Assembly (NCBI GenBank): GCA_020746105.1 | Contig: CM036618.1 | Span: forward strand, 115,637,308-115,701,307 | Origin: Trogon surrucura | Taxonomy: Eukaryota > Chordata > Aves > Trogoniformes > Trogonidae | DNA length: 64,000 bases | Reading direction: 5' to 3' | The notes under the pieces: generated by a model | Database searches by the model: none | Seen by the model: only the letters and a program-made list of their open reading frames with translations | What the model was told of the DNA's origin: nothing | Made by a program: the position numbers and the translations under genes | Part shown: one piece after another, positions 45,377 to 58,519 of the stretch | How positions within the stretch are numbered: position 1 is the stretch's first letter | Layout: each line of letters opens with the position of its first letter

Positions 45377-48300
45377 ATTATTTGTTTTAATTTATTCCTT
45401 CCATAGCACAAATCAGACAGACTTTCTTTTTCCTGTTCAAATATTTATATATGTGTGTTATTGCACTATGCTTAGACTCCTTGCAATCACACTGGGGCAA
45501 TAAAGAACAGACTATCAGCGTGCGATGATAAAGGCGCTTTGAGTAAACAGCAGAAAATGAAATAAAGTTATAAAAAAAAGAGGCCTGGGATGGTATAAAT
45601 GTCTACAAATAATCACTATATCAGCCTGCCTGATATTCAAGCAATTAACGACAACAGGAGTGAAATTGTGCCCAAGCTGTGCTATTGAATTTAAATGCTG
45701 ACTCTTCTTCAGGCTCTTGTAGGAGGAGTAAAGTGACCTGCTTTTTTTGTTGTTTGGGGTTTTTTTTCCCCCCAAAATGGAAGGATTTGCAGCCTTTCAG
45801 GGGCCAGGTGATTCGGAGAGGGGTTAGAATAATTTGCACCACCCCAGGGCTTCAGCTCTGGGGGGCTGCCAAGGGGGAATAAGGTGATAATTTTGGTGGT
45901 GGCAGCATCCCTGGTCTCAAATCAGGTGGCTTCAGCATTAAGTGGATTGAAGTTGCATAAGAGACAAGTTGCTCTTGGTTCAGGTACTGGATGGCGATGT
46001 CTGTGTGTCCCCAAACTTGCCCTTGCAATCACCTCGACGGTGCCAAGTGGCAGGGTGGTTGGGTCAGAAAATTAAGTTTCTCTGAGTGGTGGAAAAGCGT
46101 GAGAGTTGGAAACTGGTGTCTGGATTTTTTTGTCCCAAGGACAACGATTGCAGATGCAGCCTAGTTCACTTCGGGGGGAAATTAAAAATCTGTCTGTTTA
46201 GTGAGATTATGCTTGAACGGGTACCAATTTATTTTTGCCAAATTGAGCTGCAGCCAATTTCTCTCCCATGTGATGGTGGATAAATATCATTAAACAGGAG
46301 AAGATGAAGGCGGTTGATGCCCTTGCATTAGCAGGAGCTCACGTCGTGTGCTCCAAAAGGAAAGGACAAAATCGGGGAGATTTGGATGCAAATCATCCAA
46401 ATGAGACAGATTAAGCCAGGAGCCGAGGGGAGAATACCTCTGGGCATCGAGAATTTTGGGGAGATCCGAGCCCAGTGCTTTTGGTGATGGGGTCTTCTGC
46501 CAAGAGCTTTCTTCCACCCATGAGACTTCTCATGGAAGTCTGGCTCATGTTGGTTGAAGGAGAAGCTTAAAAACGATTCTCAAATGGAATCCATTGGTGT
46601 TGGAGTTTTTTTGTTTTCCAGCAGAAATTTGAAAGAATCTACAGGACTGGTTTGTTGTAACTTCTGTTTTTTCGAGGCCTTTGCATAGTTTTGGGAGAGA
46701 TGATTATTCTCAAGTTTGGGAAACTTTGTTGATGCTTTCTTAGTGAGTGTGATAGTTGGTATTTTCATGAGTTACAAGAAGTTTTTGCATCGATGATAGG
46801 ATTCACAGAACTGAATTTTGCAAGTAATATCACAGCGAGGAAAAAACAAAAACCACACAACCCCCCCCGAAACACTTCGTTTTATCTGCTACAGGCTTGC
46901 TTACACTCAGTGTCAGCAAATGCCCCTGTTTCTGTGTTCGGAGGGGCCAAGGATAAATCTCAGGTTTGCCATCTGTAACAGATGCACTGGGGGAGTTTAA
47001 CTCTTCCTTTGCCACCCCCCTCAAAGCTCTATAGTTGCAACTCTGATTTATTTATATATTTTCTAGCTAGGAATCTTTTTTTCCCCTATACATTTCTACA
47101 CTTCCTGCAGATTCATCTATTCATTTCTCAGATGTATTAGATTTGGGTTTTGTTTTGTTTTGGTTTTTTTTCTGCTCTATTAAAAAAAACAGACAGAGAG
47201 GAGAAAAAAGGAAGTGATACTGTTGCAATCAGCACGGTGTGTGATAAAGATTTATTACAGGTAGAAAGCAAATAAAGGTATGGTAGGAACTTCTTTATTA
47301 CCCGTATCATCGTTGCTTATGTGATCAGTGACCTGGAATACATTCAAATTCATGTTAAATAAAAGCCTAATAGAATTTTTTTTTTCCTCCCCCTCCTGCC
47401 TTATGGTGACATGTGGGCAGCAGAAAGAGCAGCCAATTGCCATGTTTACCCGCTTCCTGCTTTTCTGGAAAGTCAACAGTTTTTAAAGGCTTAGGCTGGC
47501 TCTGAATTAAGAAACCTGTACTGGTTTAACTAAGGTCATTGGCGGACAAATGAGATGCAACCATGGTTGGGGTTGTGTGGGTTTGGGGTTTTTTCATGAA
47601 GAAGTTGCTGTGCCAGGCTCACCTCACCCTGCCCATCTGTTCCCACAATGCAGAAGGGATGGCTTTCCCCATGCCATTGTCTTGCTGGTTTTTGGAGGAG
47701 GACATCACAGGCAGGCAGCAAAGGACTAAAAGGTCCTGAGGAACCCAAACGAACTGCAGAGACCACATTCTTCACCTGTAGTCAAAGAGGTGTGGGTGGA
47801 CCTAATGCCACCCTGGTCCCAGGAGGTCCTCACTAGGTGCACCAAGCCTTCTGCTTCAGGCTGAGACCTTGTAGACCCGCTGCTCTTGCAGCCAGTTCTT
47901 GGTGGTTGAAGCTCCAGCAGTTACCCATGAGCTTAGATAAGGCTTGGAAGGTCTTATCTGCTTGCTGCTTTCGGACCTTTCTTCTTGTGGTGGTTCACCC
48001 ATCACCAGTTAAACAGGGTACCCTTGCAAGGCTGGCTTCCTTTGTGCAGTATCTTTAACCTCCTACAAGTAAATACCCTTTGTATGCATGTATCTGGCTC
48101 CCTGATAATGCATTGTATTCCTTCCACCACCAAAAGCACTGGTGGCATGAGGAGAAAAAGTCCATTTAGATAAAAAGCAATTAGCACCTCTCAGGCTGGC
48201 TGGCTGGCTATATATTGTTAAAGAAAAGGGCCCTCGCAGGAGGCTGGCGAAATTCCTCCTGGCTGGAAAGAATAGAAATGAAAAAGGGGAAAAAAAAAAA

Positions 48301-50869
48301 AGCTGAGATTATCTCAAAAGAAACCTCACCTACCAATTTGGGAATCCCTGGGTATTTTCTGAAAATAGGGCAACGAAACCACCTTTTCTTGCAGCTTTAG
48401 GCAACGAGGTGGGGTTTTGGTAAACAAGTTGTGCTCTCTTGAGAACGGAAGAAAAGTTAGTAATAAGCTTTTTTGTGTGGTTTCTTTCTTTTTTTTTTTT
48501 AAATTAAAATATGGCAATTTTAATTTGCTTCCTTGCTGTGTAGTCCTGGTGCAACCTCACGGCCGAGGGCAGGAGGTGGCAGGAGGGGTTTAGGGATTTC
48601 AGCCCAGCAAAGTGTTTTGATTTATTTTCTAGCCCCCCCTCCCCTCAGCCCTATCATTGTACATGATAGGCTTTAACAACACGGGGAGGTGAGGGAAGTG
48701 GTTTCTACAAGTCTCTAGGAAGAGCCATGCATCTTCATTTATATGTTAATTTGCATTAAACAAACGTCACTATAAACAAATTGTGCCTCGGGAGAAGGTG
48801 GAAAACATATGGGCGTTTGCCAACCAGGGGGTTATTAATTTTTACACTTTCCATCTGGAGCCTATAAAGGGTCTATTCCCTGAAACAATAAAGATCCAAG
48901 GTCGCCGGGGGAAGGCCACCGGGCAGGGCTCTGCCCTCCGTGACAGGTGAGCCGTAAAGCTTTTGTTCCACCTTGCACGTGCCCATGTCCCGGCACCTCG
49001 ACAAAGATGGTCTGTGCGTGCTGGGGCATTCTCCTCTCCTTACCCTCCATCCTGGCCCTGTAAACCCGAGAAGCATCCACCATCCGTGCCAGGAGGAGGC
49101 ACGACAAGAGGACACTTTGTTGGCGGGGGTGCAAAGGAAGCCCAAAGCTTCCTCGGGGGGGTGCGACTGTGGAGACATCCCCAAGCACGTAGAGGAAGAG
49201 GAGGGAGGGTGACTTCCACCTACTCTCCCCACCTAGAAGAGATCTGGGCTGCACGGCTACTGCTACGGGTGGGAGGAGAGGGGAAACTTGGTCATGTGGT
49301 AGTGGGAAGCAATGAGATTAGGATTTTGTGCAAAAAAAAAAAAAAAATTAGTCATGATTGTCCCCGAAAGATCACCCCTCTGTATTTGCACGTCCAGGTT
49401 CCTCAATGGCTGGGGCTCTGCCGTGTCCCCCAGGGACATGGCCCCCCTCCAGCTGCTCCTAACCTGTCGTCCTCTTGCTTTTCCGTGGGTTCTTGTTCCC
49501 TTTCTCCTTCTTTTGTTGCAGCCCTTGTTTGCTTTTCTCACCGCCTGCCCCTCTCCCTTCTCACCCCAGCGTTTATTGGATTTCTCTCTTCTTTCTTGTT
49601 TCTCCTCCATTCCTTTGCCCGCTTTCCTGGGCAGGAAACAAACCTCCCCCCACCCCAAAAAAAAACACCAGCAAAACTCGAAGGTGTTGGCATTGGTTGT
49701 ATGAACTTTTGACCCTCCCTGGGTGATGTTTGAGGGAATTTGAGAGGTGGTTGCTGAAATGTTGCCTCTGCCCCGAGCACCTGGATCCCAAGGGACCATC
49801 CTCCTGGGATCCCAGGCTTGTCTACTGCATAAACCAAAAAGCACAACCCCCACCCCTCAAAAAAAAACCCCAAAGATCCTTAAATTTGAAAAAAAAAAAA
49901 AAGTAAAAAATAGTTGATACCCAGATTATTCTGGGTTCCTGAGTTTTATGCTGGAAAGAAGTGAGTGAGGAGCCAGGTTTGTTTTTCTTTCCTAAAGGTT
50001 GTCTTGCATTTTAGCAGGGTTGGCAGCAGTGCCAGGGTATTCTGGGAATGCTCCCTGGAGACTGGCCATCTCGGCACATCGAGATCTTTTAAAATTGGTT
50101 CCCTAGGAGCGTTGAAATTCACTAGGACTTCTGCTTCTAAGTCATTTAGCCGAGCCGAAAACGTTGACTTGCAGCTTCAAGTAGAGCCCCCATTTGTTTG
50201 GGGCAGGGTGTGTTGGTATTTTGTTGTGTTTTTTTTTTTTATTATTGAAATTAGATTTATATGCTGTTTGGGGAAGGGAAAACTAGTTGTTGTAGAAAAT
50301 GTTTTGAGCAGAGGAGTTACTGGGTGGTTGTTTCTTAAAGATACTTTTGGAAGTGGCACTGTGGAATCATTTTCTAACCTCCCCCAGCCCCTAAAAGGGA
50401 AAAAGGATGAAAAAAGATTTTTTTTCTTTTGTAGCTGAAATAAAATCAGCCCCAAAATGAAGGGTTATGAAGGGTTCTGAGGATGGTGGGTGGTGCTGAG
50501 TCCTGGTTTGCTGGCCATCACTTGGCCCTTGCTTGCCCCAGCTTGCAGGTATCCCATCCCCGCCTCCTCACCTGCTGCCGTAAAAAAACCTTCCCAGGGT
50601 GTTTTTTCCCACCCAATTGACTACAGCTGTGCCTGGAAGCCCCTGATTTCCAAGCACACATGTTATTTTTCTTTTTTTTTCACGCATACGAGTCAACTCA
50701 GCCTCTTGCCCGGTATTTCCATACCGTTCACGGCTCTGTCCCATTCCCAGTCCCAGCCGTCCCGTCCCATAACAAATCTATTCAGGGAGGCCTCTGAAAA
50801 GGGAGAAAGAAATGCCATCCATTCAGCAGCCCCCTGCTCCTTCTGACACCCTCTGTCTCCCCATCCAGT

Positions 50870-51240
50870 TCATAAAAGGACTTTTCTGTTGGTTCGCGGC
50901 AACCGGGGGAGCAGGAATGCCGCCGGGCGACCGTGGTTTATGTTGTCTACAAAATGCCAACAGTATGGGGATCAGATGACCCTGGACGTGTTTATTGTAG
51001 TAGGGGAAATTAGCAATAAATAAAGGCAAGTGGGCAGAAGAAGACTGGGACCCTCTGGGACTCTTGTGTCTATAGGGTCAGAATCAAAAGAAGGCTTGAT
51101 TTGCTCCTATAATTTAACTCAGCCCCTGGGCTTCTTTATCAGAGCAAGGACAAGGACATGGTAATCTGAGTGCCCATAATTTAACGGAGATATACTGTAC
51201 TTACACCCTGCGTTTAGAGGCGGCTGCGTGATCCCGTGGG
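50870..51240. promoter_or_regulatory. Candidate conserved non-coding element
   Basis: This is a repeat-free stretch with retained CpGs (GGTTCGCGGCAACCG, GCCGCCGGGCGACCG). It also has a forkhead word (GTGTTTATTG, 50989-50998), a GATA word (TTTATCAGAG, near 51136) and paired ATAATTTAAC words at 51110 and 51177. Function is unknown. Confidence 0.22.
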
Positions 51241-53896
51241 GCCCTCGGTCCTGCCCCAAGCTGGTGTTTTCACGCCAACCTGCTTGTGGCATCAAAAAAA
51301 AAATCTTGTTTTGGTGTTTCGAGGCTGTTTTATGCCCCCTGTGGGGTTTCTGGCTGGGCACAGGTGGGTTAGGGCATGTGTTTTCATGGGAATGCTGATT
51401 TTTTTTTTTTTAAATTTTTTTTCTGTCTGTGAAGAGAAGAGGACAGGATGGACTCCCTCATCAGCATCGCTGTGGAGCCTGGTCCCCCTCCATCACGCTA
51501 AACAGCTAGACGCTGGTCACTTTATTGAGGAGGTTAATGGGATTACCCGGCGGTTAAGTGGTGTGTGCAGGGGTAAATGCAGTGCTGGAATGAGGTCCCG
51601 ACGGGGAAAACAACCCCCCTTGCAAAGTGTGCTGCTCCTGGGGCTGCTGGCTGCTTCGTGCCAGGCTGGGGGATCTGGGTTTTAACTTATATCATCTTTG
51701 GAGAGGTGGCTTTTTATCTCCCTTCAAAACTTAGCCCCTTGCCTTGTTTCTAAAATATTTTTCACCAAGGATTGGTGGGGGAAAAAAAAAATCAAAACAA
51801 AACAATGCGAAGGTTTTCAATAATCTGGGATGGCAGAGCAAACTGATAAATTCTCTGCTTGAAGATGAAAGACTAGAGTTTAAAAAAAAAACAAAGCAAT
51901 AGCAAACCCAGCCCTAACAAGCCCCTCTTGCTGCAGTATCGCAGGTGTCGAACTAAACAGCCTCTGCCTTGGAAAAATGGGGGGGCTAAAACTCGCATTC
52001 TGTGAAATATGTTAAACGGTAACGGAGGGAATTGGTGATGCCCAGAAAACATTGATGATAAATATAATCGTAATGCAAACACGATGGCTTTAAATATCGG
52101 CTTTTATGTGGCAGCTGCTCTCTAAGCACCTGCTTCGGGCTCTTGTTCACAACAGTAATTTACAGGCAGAAGCTTTTGTTGTATGGCACCAAAAAAAAAA
52201 AAAATCCTTATATTCTTATTGTCCTGGTGTGTTGTGTTTTTGTTGGATTTCTTTCTTCTCCTTCCATTTCCTTGCATGGGATGTATTATTGACTGCGCTT
52301 CTTCCCCAACCTGGGGACACATGTTACAATTCTTATGCTGGACAGATAGAAAGAGCTTTAAGTACTGGGAAGGTTTTTTTTGGGTTTGTTGGGTTTTTTT
52401 ACAGCCTCAGAACTCAGGAGAGATCTCATCCAGGATTTTTTTTTTCTTTTTAATTTTGTCCTTTTAAAGGTCGTTCCATCACTGAGTATTAGTTTCATTG
52501 AGTACTTTCTAAAGGCTGGTTGTCAGAAGCAAAACTTTTTCCCAAAGCAAATTCAGGAGTGAGATGGGGGCTTTGCCCCTTTCCCCATGCCAGCTTTTCC
52601 ACAGCAACCCAAAGTTGTTTTTCGTTGTTTTTTTTTTAACCTCCGAATGGGGCTGCAATCACTAATTTTGTAGCTGAGGGGTTGTGTTGCGCCAGATTTG
52701 AGGACTGGAACAAACCCCCCTTGAATTTAGCGATATTGGAGGGACACAGTAAACTTTTACCTTAAGAGAACCATGGGGATGGATGCGAGATGTGCCCTGG
52801 CTTCATGTTTACTTTAAGATTACAGAAGAATTGGCCAGAAACCATGCATTTTCTGTTGACTCTGAAAACAAGCATGGCCCTGGCCCAGGCTGAACATGGC
52901 ACGGGGTGCAGGGGACACAGGTTAGACCTGACAGGAGCCTCCCTTTCGGGGGTGGGATGGCAAGAAGTGGTGGCCAACACAAGCCCAAATGGTGCTGGTG
53001 GGTAGCCAGGAGACCCGCTCAGCTATTTTTTTTTCCTACTCCAGGACGTTTTTTTTAAAAGGTGACGAATGCTGTGATGTGGGAGGGAAGGAGCACTCCA
53101 GCTAGCATGGCTTAGGCTGGTGATAGAAAATTCAAACAATATTAGACTCAAAAAGTCAACATTAGACACACTTCTACTAAGGACCTACAAACAAACAGAG
53201 TTCCTCTGTACACACATTAACAAACACGGCGTGGGGTGATGAGGGCTGCTTTCACCTTTTTGCTGTCTTCATCTTTCTCCCCGCAGCGATGGGCGATGGA
53301 GGGTGCTCCTCTGTCACACCACCTCCCATCTAGCCTTTGGAGCCGCCTTGGGTGTTTATAATGGCTGGAAAAAAGACAAAGCTTCTCCTTCCCCAAACCT
53401 GAAACTTCTTCCCCGTGGGAGCTGTTCTCCTTTGAAAACCTGCCCTGAAGTATTGAATGTTTGGGGGGAAAAGAAGAGCAGAAAGGGGAGTGCGTGGGTT
53501 TGCTGGTGCTGTCTCCTCACCCGTGCTTCCCCCCCTAAAAGGAAGGGAAAACCTCCTTCCTAAAGAGCATTCTAATTGTCCTTCCCCCTGCCACTCCACA
53601 AGCCAGTCAATAGCACGTCCAGGGTGGCTGCCACTCCTCCGAGCCCCTGGTAATGCAATGCTCTTCCCCAGGATCAAGGTATTAAGGTTTAGGTTATTTG
53701 TATTGATTTTATGTGCTGCCATGCTGTGTCAGTCATGCTCATATTTGTGGTTCACAAATTCCTCCTTTAAATGTCACAGCCATTTCATCTCCCTCTGCCA
53801 TCAATACTTCCAGCCGCAGGGGCTGTTTATTAACCCCCAACACTGACTCCTCACGTGTGCATTGCCCTTCTCTTTCTCAGACCCTTTTTTAAAAAT

Positions 53897-53919
53897 TATA
53901 TATATATGTATATATATGA
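53897..53919 (+). repeat. (AT)n/(TATG) microsatellite
   Basis: TATATATATGTATATATATG. Confidence 0.88.
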
Positions 53920-54012
53920 TAAAACCCACAGAAAAATAGAATTCCTTCCTCACAGAGAGACAAGACTCTGTGGGAGCTGGTTCTCCCTGCTGCCCACTCT
54001 GTACAATTTTTG

Positions 54013-54026
54013 GGCCCTCTAGCGGT
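54013..54026 (-). promoter_or_regulatory. CTCF-like motif, - orientation
   Basis: The reverse strand reads ACCGCTAGAGGGCC, a good match to the CTCF core including the GGC that the 45365 copy lacks. The flanks are AT-rich, so a chance match is less likely than at 20416. Confidence 0.42.
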
Positions 54027-54299
54027 TATTGCCATTTTGGGATGAAATTTCAGCATTTCCCCTGCTGGGGCTTCCTTCTGTGTTTGGATAACATGATTGC
54101 TGAGTGAGCGCGTAGGAAGGAAAAAAAATGGTGGAGATGGCTTCATCACCTCGGCCAGGGGTTTCCCTTGGAAAAGTGGGATCACATCACCCATCTTGAG
54201 CCATCCAAATGTGTCGCCCCTTCCTTTTGGAGAGCGGGAAGCCCCATGGAAACCTCCCAAGATATAGGGATAAACACTGTACTTATTAACCGGCACCTT

Positions 54300-54830
54300 A
54301 TTTTCTTTGCCATGCTTTAACAAACAGGTAGCAGAAATCAAAACAGCAAACACGTTGGGGTTTTTTTTGTTGTATTTTTTCTTTCCGCCCCCGATTTCCT
54401 CCATAAGTACTTACTTAAGCTTTTATTATATTTGGCCACGGGACATTTGGTAAACTTACTGATGATATCAGGGAATGATTTTACAAACAGTAAAAGTTAC
54501 ACTATTGACACCTCCAAATTCGGGAGTATTTACATTGTGTTAGGTGCACACTTGCTCTGCGAGATTAACAAACATTACTCGAAAGGCTATAGCCAAATCC
54601 ACCGTGGTTGTTTATAAAACCTTTACAACTCATCAGCTTCTACTAACACACTGGCACTCTTCAATTACCATCACTTTTAGAGAGCCTTAGCAAAACACCC
54701 AGTGCCCATGTAAATAGACAAATCTGAAAACTAGCTGGTCTGTTGGCTTACATACTGTAGGTAATGTTTTCTTTTGCTCAAATTTGTTCTAGAAACTAAT
54801 CACGCTCTGATAAAGCCATCTGCAAATATG
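54300..54830. promoter_or_regulatory. Candidate FOXA-bound distal element: cluster of forkhead motifs
   Basis: Six forkhead words fall in 400 bp: AACAAACA (54319), ACAAACA (54483), TATTTAC (54527), AACAAACA (54567), TGTTTATA (54609) and GTAAATA (54711). The sequence is complex and free of microsatellites from 54400 onward. This could be an autoregulatory or endoderm element about 30 kb 3' of FOXA2. Motif-based inference only. Confidence 0.35.
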
Positions 54831-56639
54831 AGAAAGATTGACATCCACATGTCAAAGTTTACACAGCCTGACCAAGTGTACATATAGTGCGGGCCATGCG
54901 AGGGCCCTGCTGCCGCACCAGGTTTCAAGGGGCCACACCGGCAGGGATGCTGCTTTGGGGACCTGGGTACTGATCACCGCGGCCTGGAAGGTGATGTCTT
55001 TCCTAGGGAGAGAGGCTGAAATCGAATTATTTCCTCTCAAACAGCTGAGCTGGGGTGGAGATGCTCTGCTGCATCCCTGGCTCCCCCCAAGGGATTGGGG
55101 AACCTGCCCCAGGATGCTCACACACCCACTTGGACTTATCTTCCACATCCCAACTAGAGCGACTTTATGCCGTCCCCTTCCTCCAAGAGGGTAATAAAGC
55201 TCTTTTCTCCCAGGGACCTTGCACAGAGCTGGTCGGTTGTCTTCAAGGTATAAGGAAAAGACTCATCGGCAGGATGCCGAGCGGGTCAAGCTGGGGATGA
55301 GAGCTTACATGATGCTTTCTGCATGGCAACTGCCCAAAAAAAAAAAAAAAAAGAGAACCAAGGAAAAATAGTTGGAAAAAGCTTTGAGGTGAAGCTTAGC
55401 AAAGGCTTTGACACGAGGCTTGTTATCCTGCCGAGGACCAATCGTTAGACTTGCTCCAAAGTACAGATTTCCATTTGGCTTTCGGTTGCTAAACACAGCT
55501 TTTGTTGACTCCTAAACAAGGCCAGAGATTTGGAGCCGACCCCGGGCGGCTGACACCCGGGCTCCTGAAAACCCAAATACAGAAGGAGAAAATAAATCAC
55601 TAATGTTTCACTTAATCGTATTGCTAAAGAAAGGATTTAATGGATTTCCCGTCCTTCTTTCAATCAAACAAAATACCCTGCCCACCCGGGGCCGAGCCTG
55701 AACATTTGTCTCAGCGGCGCGGCAAGGGAGCCAACTTGGCGTGTGTGCTCCAAGGGTGCTCCTCTCATGCTGAGTAGCTGTAATGGTCGTTTTTTTTCAT
55801 TAGTCCTTGGTTTTGCCTCTGTATTTTCGAGCTGACTCTTTTTTTCAGCCTCTTGGGTAAGTGGGTAGATATTAAAGCAGATAGGCAGATCTTAAAATAA
55901 ATGGGTAGAAGTTAAAGCAGAAACTAATAAAGCAAAATTCACATCCCTTCCCTCTCCACCTGCTCCCACCATGGCTGAAGGATGCCCAAGCAGCTCTCTG
56001 TTTCGAAGGTGAAGATGTGCCATCCCACCTTTCCTCATACCCCCGTGGAAAGGTAGGCCTGCTTGCCCTGATTGGGGGTAAAACCCCCAACTGCTGCTCT
56101 GCAGCGCAAAGGAGACCTTGAAGGTGGCCTCTAGAAGGACTTTTAAAGGGATCAAGATGGATAAATCCAGGCTGGGGTTTAGCTTGAGCTGCAGGTCCAT
56201 ACGTGCCAGCGTTAGGTGTTGAAGGCGAGTTGTTTGAAAGCACGTCGGCATCAATCATTGTCTGCTGCTACTTGAAAAACAAGGCTGATAGAGTAGCGGG
56301 GAGCAAAGCTTTCTGCCTGCCTCCGCAGCATGCTGCAATTCAATTAGTCATGGTCAGAGGGTGGCATTATTATTCATACATTACTGATTGTTCCCAAAGT
56401 AAACAGCGCGAGGATGGGGTCTGTGATCCTCTCTGTGCCCTTAGCCAGGACACAAAGGGAAATGCGATGCAGACCCTGGGGTGGGACGTTGTTTACAAAC
56501 TTCACAGTCAGATCGTGCTGGTTTTCATCCTCCTTGCAGATAAGTGTCTGTGTATGCATACAAAAAACCCCGAGATATTTTAGCCCAGTCAATTTCGTGA
56601 TGGTTTCTTTCAGCACTGATAACTTTTTCTTTTTTTAAA

Positions 56640-56830
56640 AAAAAGCAAGCCAATTTTAGATAGGATGGATAGCTTAAACTATGCAAATACAACCCATGCC
56701 ACCCCAGAATATAATAACGATCGGCAGCTTAGCAATTTGCAGCAAACAACCGCGCTCTGCAACGCGGCAACATCATTTGCATGCTCACAAAATAGTAATG
56801 ACTCGGGAAGCCATCTGGTTATTGGTGGCA
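56640..56830. promoter_or_regulatory. Candidate element with opposed octamer motifs
   Basis: A perfect POU octamer ATGCAAAT (56681-56688) and its reverse ATTTGCAT (56775-56782) lie 94 bp apart. A forkhead word AGCAAACA (56741-56748) and AGCAATTTGC sit between them. CpGs are retained (AACGATCGG, CCGCGC, AACGCGG). Confidence 0.3.
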
Positions 56831-57608
56831 AAAAGCCGAGCCAGGCACCTCGAGGTGGCCCAAGGGCTGGGGACCTGCTTCTGCTCCTGGGACTGCTTGG
56901 AGAAACCTGCCCCCGGAGCAAACATGGAGCAGAAGGCTCCCAACAAGATTGCTAATTGTTTTACACCTTTCTGTCTTCGTCATGTTTTCCCCCCTCCACA
57001 TACACTCCCTGCTCCATTTATCACCTCTGCTAATGGTGCAGATTGCCACCCAGGGTCACCGTCTGCTTTCCTAGTGATGCTGCAGAGCCAAATACATGAA
57101 AATACATGGAATTATGATGTGGAATGACCAGTTACTCCTGGGAAAATTCCCGTATTAAAGCAGAGGTTTAGGCGTACGTTGGTTCCCTGGTCCAGTACAG
57201 ACCAGTCTCAAGTGTGTGATGAAGTGCTTAAAGGTATGAGTGCCCTCCGAGTGAAATTACCTTGTGATGGATAGAGGGGAAATAAATGCAGTCACAATTA
57301 ATGTCAACATCACCAGTGCGGGTACTTATGTATGGTCCGTATGATGTATCTATCAGAAAACCTGCGTGCATGTGATATACTTGCCAGAAGAAATCTGTTT
57401 TCTAACATTCAAGCTTAGCTCGATGAAAGGCTAAATGGATTTTCAGCATTGCAGAGCACAGCGCTGTCTGTGCTGGCTGAATGCAGAAGGGTTTCCTGCC
57501 TCTTGATGTATTTAACAAACTTGCAATCTCCTCCTTTTTCTTTGCGCTTCAAAAGCATTGAGGGTACATTCTGCCCAAAGTCTTTTCTTTTGGGGCTGGG
57601 AGCTCGAG

Positions 57609-57673
57609 AAAAAAAAATAAATAAATTGCACAAAAAAAAAATAAATAAATTGCACAAAAAAAAAAATTGCACA
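57609..57673 (+). repeat. 24-bp tandem repeat, 2.7 copies
   Basis: The unit is A8-ATAAATAAATTGCACA at 57609-57632 and 57633-57656. A third copy (57657-57673) lacks the ATAAATA segment. Confidence 0.92.
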
Positions 57674-58460
57674 AAGGCATAGGAAACTTCTTCCTGGGAC
57701 CATCTCCTGGCCCCTCCTGCGATGGGGATGCTCTCCATGGTGCAGCATCTCCACTGCTCCTCAGCTACCCTCCAACCCAATCCTATTTGTCCCATTTTCC
57801 TCAGGGAAGCTGTCTGGCTACTGTAAAAATGTGGTTTTTAAAAAAAATTTATTTTATTTTCCTAAATGTTGCCCCAGAGCGCTTGATGGAATTCAAGCAT
57901 GAGAGACAAAGACTGTTTTGGGCAGAGTGAGGATGAAGACTTTGAAGAGTGTAGACTGAGTGAAGAAGTTGTGGTACATATGGGTAAAACTCTTCCAGGC
58001 TCAACAGCAGAGTTATAGATGTGACTACAGAAGATATGCAGTAATAATAAATAACCACCTGATATGCCAATGGAATCTCATTTTCCTTTGTTATCTTTAA
58101 AAAAAAAAATAAAATCCCATCTTCTCCATCTCATTGATATTCTTCCCCTGCCCTACTCCTTTTCCAAAACACCAACCCAAACGTAAGACAGGAGCACCTC
58201 CCGAAATGACAGATGCAATGCCTGGTGTCAGTCAGAGGCGTTTCTTTTTTTTTGCATGGTTGTACTACTCTGGCCCCTTGACAGCTTGATTTAAGGTCGC
58301 CCTCGGCTCATCGTGTTGACATGACAACTGTGGGATATGTCGTAAATATCCCAAGGAGTGGACAGGAATTGTGGGGCTGGATTGTAAGGGTGGTTATTGT
58401 GGGGCTGAGCCCTTCAGCCTGGCCTGGCAGCCAGGAAGGGTTTGATGTGGTTTTGTTTGG

Positions 58461-58519
58461 AAAAGAAAGAAAGAAAGAAATAAAAAAGAAAAGGGAGGAG
58501 AGGGAAAAAAAAAAAAAGG
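58461..58519 (+). repeat. (GAAA)n and A-rich tract
   Basis: AAAAGAAAGAAAGAAAGAAA is followed by purine-only sequence and a poly(A) run. This is a homopurine stretch. Confidence 0.88.

Larger units (their letters stand above)
45377..54012. other. Gene-poor flank, no gene seen
   Basis: AT-rich stretches at 45400-45700, 46060-46280, 47020-47360 and 48700-48860 (TTATATGTTAATTTGCATTA, AAACAAACGTCAC) alternate with GC-balanced DNA. Open frames at 48963-49853 overlap on both strands and run through poly(A), so I treat them as non-coding. T and A homopolymers are frequent. Confidence 0.6.

Noticed and set aside
48963..49853. Long frames on both strands (249 and 196 codons)
   Set aside because: They overlap each other, translate through poly(A) runs and contain no recognisable domain.
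26000..50000. Avian equivalent of the lncRNA LINC00261
   Set aside because: Expected by synteny, but lncRNA sequence is poorly conserved and I could not define exons or a promoter.
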